Below are positions 1 to 12,195 of a DNA stretch of 64,000 nucleotides, piece by piece (position 1 is the first letter of the stretch; every line of letters begins with the position of its first letter). The DNA is taken from the NCBI RefSeq assembly GCF_000182565.1, contig NW_015971542.1:258976-322975 (forward strand), in the 5' to 3' direction. The translations under genes were made by a program, and so were the position numbers. The notes beneath the pieces were generated by a model, which saw only the letters and a list, made by a program, of their open reading frames with translations, did not search any database and had not been told where the DNA came from. This DNA comes from Spizellomyces punctatus DAOM BR117. Its lineage: Eukaryota; Chytridiomycota; Chytridiomycetes; Spizellomycetales; Spizellomycetaceae.

Positions 1-124
1 CAGTTAAATGAGAGATTGTTAATTCTGCAGGTCTACGACTGCACTGCGTCTCTTTTAGCAGTTAAGTACAAAAATGTAACAAGTAGGGGGGTACTAGGAT
101 ATCTAAACGATTTCCGCGCCATCT

Positions 125-2204
125 CTACAACTTTGCCTTGGGACCCAAGACTTCAGCAACATGCCTCCTCTGCACTTTGCCAGTCGCCGTCTTTGGTACA
201 CTATCGACAATGTGAATTTTACGTGGAATTTTAAAGGTTGCCAAGCTCTTTTTGGCATGAGCCAGCAAGTCAGCTTCTTTCACTTTGCCCTTGTATTCAT
301 CTTTGGGTACGATGGCTGCCTCGATTTCCTGGCCATAGATTTGTGAGGGAACGGGGAAGGCGACCGCTTCGCTTACGGCACGATGTTGAAGTAGGACCTA
401 CGAGGTGAGATTTGAGCAAAAGGGGGTAAAAGCGACCGTATTGGAACAAGAAACGCACCTGGTCGATTTCAAGGGGACTAATCTTTTCCCCACCTCGATT
501 AATCTGTTCCTTGATACGGCCGACAAGGAACAGGAATCCCATTTCATCAATGTACCCCAAATCGCCTGTACGGAACCATTTAGGAGCTGACGGTGACGTT
601 GGGTCATCGAAAAAGGACTCTAGAGTAGCCTTCTCATTGTTGTGGTACCCTAATGAGAACTCATTTAGGAAAATTATAACCCCCAGATGATGATCGATGA
701 GAAATGTCTCCTACCTTTAATCACGTTTGGACCCCTTACACAAACCTCTCCTGCCTGCCTTGTCTTCAAGGGCTTGCCTTCCGCGTCCATAATCTGCACC
801 TCAACTCCACGGCCTTTACCCACAGAGCCCGGCTTCCGCATGCCAGGAGGCAGAAAATTCGCCGAGATCTGATGTGCACTTTCGGACATTGCGTAGGCCT
901 ATCAGAGCAGTTTTGATTAGCGATGGTCTCTACAGGCTCGCAAAGCCAAATTCATCTACCTCAACAACAGGTGCTTTGAACGTCTTTTCAAGTTGGAAAA
1001 GCGTGGCGGGCGCTCTAATAAGCGGTACGGGTGAGAAATACAATACAACCATAAATAAGCTTTTTCAAAAACTCACAAGCTAGCACTGCAGCTCCGAATA
1101 AACCGAAGCTTGCCACTGCTTCCTTTATAGCTCTCTTTGACTTTGAGGAGCATCATTTGGTGAATGGTGGGCACAGCTGAATACCAAGTGGCCTATGTAG
1201 GGACACGCTGATTAGCAAAGACATCCGACTATTGTCATTGCATCTCCTGACATACGCCGTGTTCGATAAAATCTGGCCAGAAATGCGTCACAGAGAACTT
1301 TGGAGGGATGACCACAGTCCCACCAGAGTGGAAGGTTGAAAGTAGCACACCAATAAGACCGTGAACATGGAAGAGCGGCATCACGAGATACGAGACGTCA
1401 GATGCATTGAGTCCGAAAGTCTCCTCGACATTCCGCAAGGTGGCAAGAATATTCCCGTGCGAAAGAGGGACACCTACAAGAACGCTTCAGTATAATGTAT
1501 GGATTAAACGTATTTCCAATAAAACAACCTTTAGGCCTTCCTGTAGTTCCACTGGTGTGCAACATGAGCGCAATATCATCCGCTACCGGAGCGCCCCGTT
1601 CCTCCGGTTGCACGGCTGCCCCGATCGCGCCAGAGGCATCGGATGGCCTGACGTGAACAATGGGATCGATGACATTTACCCTCTTCTCCTTGTCAACCTT
1701 CTTCACTGGCTTGTCTCTTCGCAGCACACTTCCAACTTCCGCCCAGACCTCGTATATCGGAATGGCGCCGCCAAGACTCTCCACCGCCTTCTTGGTATTA
1801 GCAAGGATTTTTGCGTCCCCTTTGGGCACAACTACCGCTTTCGATCCCACGTCCTGAAGGTAGAATGCAATTTCTTCCGCGGTATAAGAAGGATTAAGTG
1901 GGTTGGCGATGGCACGCACTCCAGTGGTTGCGAAAAACACAGCCACGTATTCGAGCGAGTTTGGCAACAAGAACGTCAACACGTCCCGTGGACGCAGATG
2001 CGAGAAAGGCGCCTGAGATTGAAGGGTGTTGATGACATGCCGGAGATGCGAATAATATATCTTATAAGAAGGACATGAGTCGCGGTGTGGAATAATAACA
2101 GCTGGACTGTACGAATCCGTTAGAATTTCGTTCAGGTTCCCGTAGGGGGAAAATGCAGCGGGAGCAGGTGGTGGAGGAGGAGCCACACGTCGAATACGAG
2201 CCAT
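125..2204 (-). CDS. PCS60: Peroxisomal acyl/oxalyl-CoA synthetase (AMP-binding, PCS60/FAT2 type)
   Basis: ATP-dependent acid-CoA ligase of the ANL (AMP-forming) superfamily, closest in pattern to yeast Pcs60, a peroxisomal oxalyl-CoA synthetase. The first exon (2204 down to about 1480) starts [13 protein letters not shown] and carries the P-loop [11 protein letters not shown]. The next exon has the [11 protein letters not shown] core motif. Further exons carry [11 protein letters not shown], the A5-like motif [26 protein letters not shown], and the C-terminal catalytic lysine in TGKVQRR. The protein ends GPKAKL, and AKL is a variant PTS1 peroxisomal targeting signal. Several short introns interrupt it; one runs from a GTAGAT donor near 966 to a GATAG acceptor near 892 and joins PVVE to [10 protein letters not shown]. 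The in-frame codon upstream at 2213 is GTG, so ATG 2204 is preferred. The substrate (oxalate or a medium-chain acid) is inferred from the family. Confidence 0.9.
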
Positions 2205-2614
2205 ATCGTTCACTGAGATGGAAAACCGGAGGGGATTATCGCGATGAGGAGGGGGTCAAGTAGTCGATGGAAGAACGGAATCGCAAAAGAACGTAAACAC
2301 AGCGCATACTGATAATCTGCCGTGCTTGTGTAATTGCGTGATGTCGGCAATGACTCACATCGCACGCGATGAGACACATTCAACTTGCTGATGGAAAACG
2401 TCCAAAGAATCTTTGGATTTGTGAGCTCTTTTTTTATTATTATATCATTACAATGCTACCCAGTATGTAGCTCCAACATATCAAATGTGACATATCGCAC
2501 ACCTTTGGAGTGCTTAATGAGTGCCCACAGTGCTATAAACCACTACGACCGTCTGGCTCATCAAATGACAGACGTGCGCTCCTATTGGACATCTCTCAGA
2601 TTCCTTTACATCAA
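2205..2614. other. Intergenic, promoter side of PCS60
   Basis: About 410 bases between the PCS60 start (minus strand) and the predicted 3' end of the zinc-finger gene. It is moderately AT-rich around 2430-2460. It should hold the PCS60 promoter and the 3' untranslated region of the zinc-finger gene. I see no convincing coding exon, RNA gene or repeat. Confidence 0.5.
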
Positions 2615-4396
2615 TTATTGCAGTGAAAACTGCATTAAAACCAAGATCTCGGTGAGTTTTCCTGGTACGCACATGATTATTGAAACCAGCACTTCTTACC
2701 TGGATCGCACCCGCTCTCATCTCCAAGGGAAGTTGATTTCCGTCGTCAGGTCTTCCTTGTTGTGCCTCTCTTGCATTTTGCTGGTGTTGCTGATAAGCCA
2801 GCATGGCATTACCGGCATCTTGAGCTCCTGCTTGTTGGTAAGCGAGCACAGCGTGATGCGCCGCTTCGGCAACGTTGGCGCTCTGTTGTGCCAATGTGTG
2901 TCGATCATCGTGATTGATGCCCATATCTTGTGGAGTAGGGTGCCGATGCATGTGCTTTTCTTCATCACCTTCCCTAACCTCCATGATGCGCAGCTGAGGA
3001 TGCCCGTCGGGCTGATCGCGTCCTCCATCCTCCATTTGAATACGCTGGCCAAGGACCATCCCTCCCATACCATTATTCATGACATTGCCTACCATGCCCT
3101 CACGCATGTTCTGGCCGTTGGGCATCATATTGCCCATCGGAAGAAGAACCCATTGACCATTAACATTACCAGCAACCCCAGAAGGTGTTGGTGTTCCTGG
3201 AGCAGGCATTCCGCCATTCCGGCCGACTGCATCGCCGTCGTGTTCTTGTACTCCTCCATCGACATCGCCGATCATGCGGATGCTTGGTAGCGGTATTCCC
3301 CCAAAAACAGCACCGAGGCCTGGTACGACAGGCCCACATCGACGAGCAGTAACGTGGCGCTGTAACGCATCCTTGCGAGTGAAAGTCTTGCTGCAGTATG
3401 GGCAAACGTGTGTCTTTTCTTTTGTGTGCACTGTGACCAGCGGAAATGAGACATGAGCAATCGCAAATGTAGACGCTAGAACTGGGAGATTTCATTCCCG
3501 CCCGCACTCACCGTTCATGTGCCTGTCTCGATCAACTTTACGTCCAAATGCTTTATCACATAGCTCACAACTGAAGGGCTTGTCGCGATTCGGGTCATGT
3601 GTCTTCATGTGAGTTTGGAGGTTGAAGTGGCGAGTAAACTGTCTCGTACATCCAGGAAAGGTGCAACTGTACACTTTGGTAGGCCGTCGTTTGCGTTTTA
3701 TGGAACTCATTCCATTGTCCTCTCGCTCTGGAGCTGGGCCTGGCTGTATTGGAGCTGGCTGCGCAGCAACTGCTGCTGCCACTAACAGTGGGAAAGCTCC
3801 AACACCTGTGGACGTAGGCTGCGGTACGGCAAAGAGAGGACCTGGAAGATTACCAGGAGGATAGAAAAATTGAAAGCGGGGATGTGCCTGATTTGCTGAA
3901 GTAGGCGATGTAGCTGAAAGGGGAACAGCATGGGCCGTTGACTGGGCTTGGGTATACTGTGATGGAGTTTGTTGTCTTTCTTCGTCGTCGTGTCGTTTTG
4001 GTGTTGGAGGTAGAGCATCGGGTTGAGGTTGTGTTACTCCTGCGGCGAATGCAGCTTGCGCCGACTGAGAGGCACTTGCAGCGAGCTAAAGTCATTACAC
4101 GTGAGATAGAGTGTAAGCAGGTGAAAAGAGAATGGTGGAAGGAAGCGACACAAGCGTCTTCGGTTCAGTCACTTTACCTCGCGAACGCGCTCTAAGACTC
4201 CAGCTTCATCGCCAACCACACCTCCTTTCTCGTTAAGTACACTCATAATCTTTGATATCTTCCTTCGAAGCTGCACGACCTCATCGTCCGGTCGGTTTGG
4301 ATCTCCTTGAACACTGTTCAAGGTTTGGAGGACTTCTTCAGCGGATATCTGATGGGGCGTTTCGGGCGCTTCTTCAGCGTTCACAGGCGCTGACAT
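2615..4396 (-). CDS. C2H2 zinc-finger transcription factor (three fingers)
   Basis: Probable nuclear DNA-binding regulator. The N-terminus (MSAPVNAEEAPETP, about 75 residues) has a short helical stretch. It splices at GAG|GTAAAG to a Gln/Pro/Ala-rich exon that ends in a basic patch, IKRKRRPTK. Three tandem fingers follow: CTFPGC...HMKTH, CELC...HMNVH (completed across an intron at AAC-G|GTGAGT) and CPYC...HVTARRC, whose last ligand is Cys (C2HC). After the fingers comes a low-complexity tail rich in Met, Asn, Gly and Gln. The end is uncertain: a strong donor (CAG|GTAAGAAG, near 2699) leads to a tiny last exon with a stop at 2615, while reading through would end at 2514. The spacing resembles fungal multi-finger regulators, but I cannot assign an ortholog or target. 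Confidence 0.8.
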
Positions 4397-4916
4397 GCTG
4401 TGGTATGCACTAATGCGAGCACTGTGCTTAGCGAATATGCGCTAAAAACTTCAACAGCGCGCTGGTTCCTGAAGTAGTGAGGGGTAAAAAGGCCCCCGAT
4501 TTCGATATTAGAAAGTACCCAAATCCCTTTCGAGCAGCACTGTATTCAACAATACGCGCCAATGTCTCGCAACTCGACATCAATGTGTCGTAAACGACCT
4601 GCACAAAGATTGCAGCAGGCGGGGAAGAACGAGCAAACGAAGGGGAAACGAGTTGGGTTTCCAGCCGACCTGTGCCACCGAATTTCCGTGATCACGTGGA
4701 AGCTGTGCCAGTGGCTCATTTTCGCATCGATTGATTGCAAAGTGATTGGGCCATTTGTCAATTCGCATTGCCACCTGCGCGTTCTTCCTGGACTTTTGGG
4801 CTTGCAAACTGGACGTTTGCAGAAGGTAAAAATTCAGATTCTAGAAGGATATCTTGTTCGAAAATCGAGCAGTAACAAGTGACCAAATACCATAGCAAGA
4901 ACCGGGTTGCTTTCTT
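4397..4916. other. Intergenic, promoter of the zinc-finger gene
   Basis: About 520 bases upstream of the zinc-finger start and downstream of the glycosyltransferase-like gene, both on the minus strand. It contains one CACGTG core (ATCACGTGG near 4690). A plus-strand open frame of about 100 codons crosses it, but it has no recognisable domain or supporting splice pattern, so I treat it as chance. Confidence 0.45.
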
Positions 4917-6121
4917 TTATAGCGCTGACAATCGCAGCTGTACTTTTAAAGATAGCGCAATGCCTTTAAGCCATCTATATACCTTCACCCGTCCTCGAAC
5001 CCTTCTAGGCGATATTGAGCTATCTATTCCAAATTGATACCACATGCTATTCTCCCAAACGCTGCTAAATAGTCGTAATGCTACTGTATTGGCTATGTAA
5101 CGAGATGTCTGTTTACTTTGAAATTGTGATTCAAGTGTGTACGATTGTGAGATATCGACGTTACTTGAAATAGCAGGTACAACAATTCGTGGAACACCCT
5201 GAGCAGCGAGATGTCCGCTCATCCAAATATCGTCGACCAATGTGGCCTCTGAAGATGCACCCGTTAAGTTAAGAATTGGCACTGTTAAGCGCCCATCAGT
5301 CACAGTCACTAGTGTTAGCTATCACTGCATCTAAACGTACCGTCCCCTGCACTCGTGGCGAAGAATCTTGGTTGAATCAGATACCCTTCATTAGCTGTCA
5401 CAATACCGACTCTGTACGGTTCAGCTAGAGTCCACCCTTGAATAATATGACGTCGTTGTTCTTGAGCTCCTTGAACGCCCCATTGCAAGTCTTGACGTAT
5501 TCTCCATCCACGTAGCCCGATTGCTGCATGCCCCAATTGGTGATGTGCGCGCATTAAATCTTGTAGAAATGTGGGTGCGTAGTAGTGGTCATCATCGCAA
5601 ACAACGATTGGCTGATGTAGATACGTTGCTGAGACCGGGACGTCTGGTTCTGACGAGTGGGCAAAATCATGGGTGGTAGTAAATATTCGAGAAGGGCTCC
5701 CTCCTCTGGAAAGGAACTCCTGAATTACGTACAGGAATTTGGTAGCAGGTCCCAAATCTGCGACGGGAATGACATGAACGCTGGGATGACTGAGGACATT
5801 GAGAATTTTGGCTTCCCTTGCACAAAAGGGGGTGGTCGGCCGCTTAGAGACATTACAGCTGTTGGACAGTAGTGCCGTGGCTTCAGGAATATATAAGCGG
5901 ATCTCAGCTGGTGGCAGGGTCTGCTGCAACAATGACTCCACAGTGATCGGTAGCTCCAAAGTCAACCGTGTAGAAGTACTCGTCAGGGACACTACTGGTT
6001 GCTGATAGGAAACGTCTGCTTCGGTTCTCCAATCCAACAGATCCAACGGCAACAGAAGAACCAATACGATGGCCAGAGTAGAGAATACCCCGAGACCTAC
6101 ACGACCTTGGCAAATCATCAT
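4917..6121 (-). CDS. Type II membrane glycosyltransferase-like protein with DDD motif
   Basis: Predicted Golgi or secretory type II membrane protein of about 395 residues in two exons. A short N-terminus is followed by one signal anchor (FSTLAIVLVLLLPLDLL, about residues 13-30). The first luminal block VVSLTSTSTRL...ESLLQQTLPPAEIRLYIP matches the start of nucleotide-sugar-binding folds seen in poorly characterised GT-A-like proteins of algae, bacteria and fungi. A DXD-type metal/sugar motif, VVCDDDHYY, lies near residue 180. After the intron (GAC-G|GTACGT to CACTAG|TG) the motif LVDDIWMSGHLA appears, which is also typical of this kind of transferase. The start is the first of two adjacent Met codons. 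The sugar donor and acceptor are unknown. The GT assignment is inferred from motifs. Confidence 0.65.
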
Positions 6122-6592
6122 AGCATTTTACGTTGATTTGGAGAAAGTGCTTCCATTCTGCAGTGCGCTTTGTTCTCTATTGACGTCATCTCGTGATTGC
6201 GAAATAATTTCCGAGTTCATACCTGGAAGGACATCTCGACGATTATAAACAAAGAACCTTATGCGTCCGATAGAGACGAATTAAATAAACTGTCGGATCG
6301 AGATGATTGTAGTATATTATTTCTCTTGGTAAATTTTACATACAAGTCTGGACGACTAGGCTGTTCAAGCAGTAACGCAGCAGTAGGTGGCCACCCAAAG
6401 GCGAAGACAGCTGAACTTGGCTTACGGAAGCCTTAGGTATCACGGGAACACACGTTGTTGCTATGAGCAACAAGAGTTCAGCGGGGTGGCCAATTCCAGT
6501 CGATTGCTGCTAGAGATCACCATTGGACGCTTGCTGGCCACACGATTCGCCTACCTACCTACGGTAGCGACACGGAGGCTATATATCAGAGA
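6122..6592. promoter_or_regulatory. Divergent promoter region, glycosyltransferase-like / AQR
   Basis: About 470 bases between two genes that read away from each other, so it must hold both promoters. I see no tRNA, repeat or conserved coding exon, and no clear TATA box at a sensible distance from either start. Confidence 0.5.
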
Positions 6593-9500
6593 ATGTCACG
6601 GCCAGCACAAGAGTCCGTGGACTTGGGTTACTTTGCCCCTCCTGAGCCGGAGCCTGAAGCTCAAGAGGAGATCGCTGTTCCAGCTCAACCGGAAGTGCCC
6701 ACACCAACACAAGAGGTAGCAGTCCCCGATGTCAAGCCCCCACCTCCTCCACCGATAGCTTCACTATCAGATCGCCGGCAAGGCGAGCAATACGCACCAA
6801 CGCTGCAGGAAATCGAGTCAGATGCCATTACACAGTTGGCACATACACATTGGAGTGAAAGAGGAGCTTTGGAGTTTGACCCGACGCTCGTAGAGACCAT
6901 ATGGAAAGAGCAGCTGGAAGGAAGTGGATTCTCACTTCGCAAAGTGATGTTGTTGGAATTTAGTCAGTACCTTGAAAAGGTTAAGCTCGAGATTAAATGG
7001 CGTCCTAGATCTTCTCCCCGCCATCACTAATCCGCTACTTGTTTCTTATCACAGTATCTGTGGCCTTCGTTCGTACCAAAGGGATCCAAGGGGAAGCCGC
7101 GATCGTCATTAGCCCATGTATTATCAATTGTTGTTATGGTGAACGAGAAGTTTCGGGAACGCGTAAGCGGCGTCTGGGATATATTCTCAGAAGATGCATC
7201 CAAATTCTCCGGACTAGTATCGCGTGTGTTGAGACTCCTAGTGGAGCCTCTACAGCTGGCGGGTGGGGAAGGCGTGGAACTAGGACTGCAGACCCGGCGT
7301 TTTCTGCTGATATTCCTGATTCATCTCTTCCAATCTCTGGAGAATGCCCAAGTGCGAAGCGAGTGTATGCGTCTGGTCAGTATTTCTTCATGGAGCTGTA
7401 TAGTTGAGAAGCGTCGCGAGGAGGAGTTGCGACAATACCCGGAACGTCTTGCATTATGGGAGCGATCAGAGGCTAAATACAGTTCTACAAGTGAGTACAC
7501 GTCATTTTCTTGCGAGTTTTGCCTGCATTAGTCCTAAATCAATGGCATTGTCGTTCACACCAGCAAAAGCGTCGGCCAAAGAGAAAATGGAGTTTGATCG
7601 CACGTTTATGTCGAAACTCATCAAAAACTTCCTTGTCGTACTATCCTCCATACCGGAATCTGGTCCACCACCCGCTCATGGTGTTGCCTACTGTGAGAGA
7701 TTCATTGAATTCCTGATCGATCTTGAGGCACAGCTCCCTACACGTCGCCACTTTAATCTCCTCCTGCACGATCATCTCGTGGTCCCGATTTGCGATCGAA
7801 GTAAGCTAGCTCAACGCGGTAGAAAGTTCCTGCGCACGAACCGTGATCTGTCCATTGTGCTGCCGTCGGATTGGGGATCGCGAGGGTCAGAGAGCGGGGC
7901 ACTCTTCGTGCAATTGCTTGACCGAGTGAAGTACTACGCTCGATTTGAGATTAATGACTTCACCGGTGCTGCCCTAACCGCTGCGGACATAACGCATGAT
8001 TATTACGACAAGATTCGTCGATTGCAGAAGGTGGCCTTTGTTCACTTCCGTGAGACGCTAGAGGACTTTGCTTTGGCTAACGTCGGGAGTGTGGAAAGCC
8101 GAGAGAGCCTGCGCAGTTATTTCGGGAAAGTTGATGAAGAGACACTCCGCTCTTTCTGCTCGGAAATTGGGATTCGAACACGCAGAGTGGAACTTGAATC
8201 TGACGATGCACCATTCTATGACAAGGCATTTCTCATCGAGATTCTCATTGCCATGTACGCGAAGAGGCCCAGTCAGATTGAGTTGATAAATTCTCTGCCT
8301 TTGTATCCTGACGAGGCAAGTTGTCTTAAACCCATCATGATGCTCTACGCTGCATAGCACGTGGAAATAACCTGCTGTTTATGGTACACTTTCAGGAATT
8401 TTTGTTTGATGAAACGACGGTTCCTGCGACCCAGCAATTCCCAAACACGCATTGTCTAGCAATTCCCAAACTTAACCTACAATTTTTGACCATCCACGAC
8501 TATTTACTTCGTAACTTTACCCTGTTCCGCTTGGAAAGTACCTACGAAATCAGACAAGATATTGAAGATGTTGTTCAACGTATTGCACCTCAACATAACA
8601 TAGATCGGCGAACTGGAGAAGATCAGACAGTCTTTACCGGATGGGCGCGAATGGGTGCTCCGATCGACATGGTACGTTGGCGTACTCTATCGTAACCTAC
8701 TATATATTTCCCTTTCTTTACTTATTGTCATGTTCTCAAGTTCCAAGTAGTCGAAGTCGGCCCCCCAAAGCTTGGTGACACCAAACCCAGCGCGGTGAAG
8801 GCGGATGTCACCGTAAATATTTTCAAATACACTGACTCGATTCGAAAAGAGTGGGAATCCTTACGGCCGCGTGATGTATTGTTCCTTCTGACGGTCCAGA
8901 TGGAGCCGGATGGTCCTGGATGGATGGAAACCGATGCAAAGAAAAGCGGAGTCATCGAAAGCGAAGGTAGCGCTTTCCGCCGCAAGTTTGGTCTAAAGTA
9001 CGTTCGGGGTTGTGAGGTCGCAGATTTGATTGGAGATGATGGTCTACCTATTGAGGATTTTGAAAGCGCGAAACTACCTCCACCCGGCACCAATGAGAAA
9101 CCTCTTGTTACCGGGTATAAGCGAACATTCCGTGTCCTGTTGGACACCAATCAATATCAACAGGATATGGACCGGATACAGCGCAAGGAAGGAGAAGATG
9201 TCTATCCAACCTTTAATGTTCTCATGCGACGGAAGCCGCAGGAAAACAACTTCAAAGCGGTACTTGACACCATTCGGGATCTCATGCAAAGCGATCTGGT
9301 TGTTCCGGCATGGTTACATAACGTGTTTTTGGGTTATGGCGATCGCAACAGTGCGCACTTTACCAAGGTGCCGGAGCCCATTCGGACTCTGGACTTTAGA
9401 GATACGTTCCTCGACTGGGACCATTTAATCCAGAGCTTCCCAGATAAGGTATAAAAATGTGCTACTGTTTCTGTGCGCGTCATGCAATGCCTAAATCCTG

Positions 9501-11825
9501 TGCCGTTTTCGCTTCTCTCAGCGCATCATTCCCGCGGGGAAGAGGACGGATGGATCGGACGCGAGTCTTGCACCGCCTTATGTCATTACTTTCCCTAAAT
9601 CAATGTTCTCGGCTTCGGTTTCGGAAAAAGAGGAGGCAAACGCCAAGTCGTCAATCTCTTCCGGCGTGAAGCGTAAATTAGGTGGTAACATGGCAGACGG
9701 TGACAACGGTGCGGAAGTGGATCAGGATGCAGACACGCTACTTGTGCAGACGTATAAGCCGTTAAATATGGGACCGTATCCAGAGGATGTTCCAAAGAAG
9801 AATACCGTGCGGTTTACACCCACTCAAGGTACGTACAAAATGTGATTCTTGGCGGGTGGTGCTAAGGGTACATATTAACATTTACATTGCTAATGTTCAG
9901 TGGAAGCAATCCATGCGGGAAGTTCGCCGGGGCTCACCATGATCGTGGGTCCTCCTGGGACTGGTAAAACGGATGTGGCCGTTCAGATCATTGCGAACTT
10001 ATACCACAACTTCCCGGAGCAGCATACCCTTATAATAACACATAGCAACACCGCGCTAAACCAACTCTTTGAAAAGATTGCCGCGCTGGATATTGATCCA
10101 CGACACATTCTTCGTTTGGGTCATGGACAAGAAGAGCTGGAACTAGCAGACGCGGGGAGCTGGGGCAAATACGGACGTGTGACAGCCTTTCTGGAAAAGC
10201 GCGTCCAGTTGTTGGGCGATGTGGACCGACTTGCACAAAGCTTGGAGATCCCTGGTGCACATGGATACACATGCGAAACAGCTGGGTACTTTTACCTGTA
10301 CCACATACTGAGCCGATGGGAGCCATACATCCACAAAGTGAAGGCGATAGCCGCACGGGGTCAAGGAACGCGCCAGGATGTAGCTGTGGACTTTCCCTTC
10401 GAGGTCTATTTCGCGGATGCACCCCAGCCCCTGTTCCCGGAGGAGGCGTCTTTTGACGAGGCTCTGGAAATTGCTGAAGGATGCTGGCGTCATATCCGCC
10501 ACGTATTCGATGAACTGGAGGAAATCCGAGCATTTGAATTGCTACGTTCAGGATACGACAGATCCAACTACCTCCTTGTGAAAGAAGCGAAAATTATAGC
10601 CATGACATGCACCCACGCTGCATTAAAACGCCGTGAGTTTGTCCAGCTAGGTTTCAAGTACGATAATGTCGTCATGGAAGAGGCAGCACAGATACTCGAA
10701 GTGGAGACGTTCATTCCATTGTTACTGCAAAATTCGGACCCAGATACCGGTGCAAGCCGATTGAAGCGTGTCGTCATGATTGGGGACCATAACCAGCTCC
10801 CCCCTGTGGTGAAGAATACGGCATTCCAACGATATGGCAACATGGAACAAAGCTTGTTCACTCGGTTTGTACGTCTTGGAGTGCCTACCATTCAACTGGA
10901 CGCACAAGGACGATCACGAAGTTCTATTGCTCAGCTATTCAAATGGAAATACCCACGATTGGACGATCTCCCAGCGGTGGTGGAGCGGCCCGAGTTCCAA
11001 TTGGCTAATCCGGGTTTCGCCTTTGACTATCAAGTCGTCAATGTACCCAGCTTTTTAGGCAAGGGTGAGACTGAGCCCAGACCGCACTTTTTGCAAAACC
11101 TGGGCGAGGCAGAGTATGTGGTTGCGGTGTACCAGTATATGAGATTACTTGGATACCCAGCGGAGCGCATCACCATCCTAACGACCTACAATGGCCAAAA
11201 AGAGCTAATACGGGATGTTCTCGAGAAGAGATGTTCATGGAATCCTCTTTATGGCAACCCCCACAAAGTATCCACCGTAGACAAATACCAAGGCCAACAA
11301 AACGATTATATCCTTCTTTCCCTGGTCCGCACGAAAACGGTCGGACATTTACGGGACGTTCGTCGGTTAATTGTCGCCATGTCGCGTGCCCGACTTGGGT
11401 TATACGTTTTCTGCCGTGTCCCCCTCTTTCGAGAATGTTATGAACTCCAACCCGTTTTTCAAAAGCTTTTGGAAAGGCCTTTTGAAAGTCTTTGGATACG
11501 ACGTGGGGAGCTGTATGCGCACGCTGGATTCCCGCGTGCTGTTGAAGCATATGGTGTGGTTCAAAAAGCGGAGGGAAAATGGGGAGTGGAGAATAGGAAT
11601 AAAAAGGACAAGATTATTGCTATTACGGGAGTGCAGCATATGGGGGAATTTGTGGAGGATATGATGAAGGAGCAGATTGAGCGGTTGAAGAAGCAGAGAA
11701 AGGCAGAGTTGCGGCGGACGTTGTTGGAGATGGGTAAAGCGGGGGAGGTGGATAGTGAGGGGGAGGGGAAGGGGGGGGAGGTGAAGGATGGGGATGCGAT
11801 GGAGGGCGTCGAGGGTGGGCAATAG
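6593..11825 (+). CDS. AQR: Aquarius (intron-binding spliceosomal SF1 helicase)
   Basis: Ortholog of AQR / EMB-4 / Cwf11, the RNA helicase of the intron-binding complex that contacts intron RNA upstream of the branch point. At least six exons rebuild a protein of well over 1,300 residues. Family-specific blocks appear in order: KYLWP...[74 protein letters not shown]. The RecA part follows with Walker [69 protein letters not shown] and MSRARLGLY. The tail after about 11600 is low-complexity, charged and Gly-rich. Introns include 6980-7054 and a GC-AG intron at 8316-8395. The 3' untranslated region begins with GT repeats and a T run. The start [14 protein letters not shown] is the first ATG of the frame. 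Confidence 0.95.
8316..8395 (+). other. Non-canonical GC-AG intron in AQR
   Basis: The exon ends CCT-GAC-GAG and is followed by GCAAGT, the exact extended consensus of GC-type donors. The acceptor is CTTTCAG before GAATTTTTG. Only this join keeps the frame and gives [17 protein letters not shown], which matches the conserved Aquarius segment LPLYPTE in human AQR. The nearby GT (in AAGTTGTC) would throw the frame off. Confidence 0.8.
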
Positions 11826-12195
11826 AGTGTGTGTGCGTGTGTGTTTATTTTTTTTTTTTTTTTGAGTGTGTGTGTATAGTGCGAAAATGGTGTGGTATTC
11901 TCATTTGAGAAAAATGGAGGGTCCACTTTTTTTTTTCTTGTACTTGTGATGATTCGAGCTTTCTTTCTTTATTTCGCGCACTGTTTTGGAATGACAGACG
12001 ATACTACAAAAAAGCGCGAGAAAGCGTTCCAGTACATTCAAGAGGAGACGTACTGATGCAACAAAAAAGAAACCAGGAACCATTTTCTAAAGTATCGCAC
12101 AAGTACACCACATCATTCATCCAACAACGTATGCACACACAAAAGAAAAAAGCACAAGAAAAAAAACACACCAATTCAAACTGCATTATCCCACT
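11826..12195. other. Convergent 3' intergenic, AQR / VPS35
   Basis: About 370 bases between two converging stop codons. It begins with GT dinucleotides and a 17-base T run and continues AT-rich with A and T homopolymers. It should hold both polyadenylation regions. No gene seen. Confidence 0.5.

Noticed and set aside
4562-4882. Plus-strand 106-codon open frame upstream of the zinc-finger gene
   Set aside because: No domain, no splice support, and it overlaps the promoter of the opposite-strand gene.
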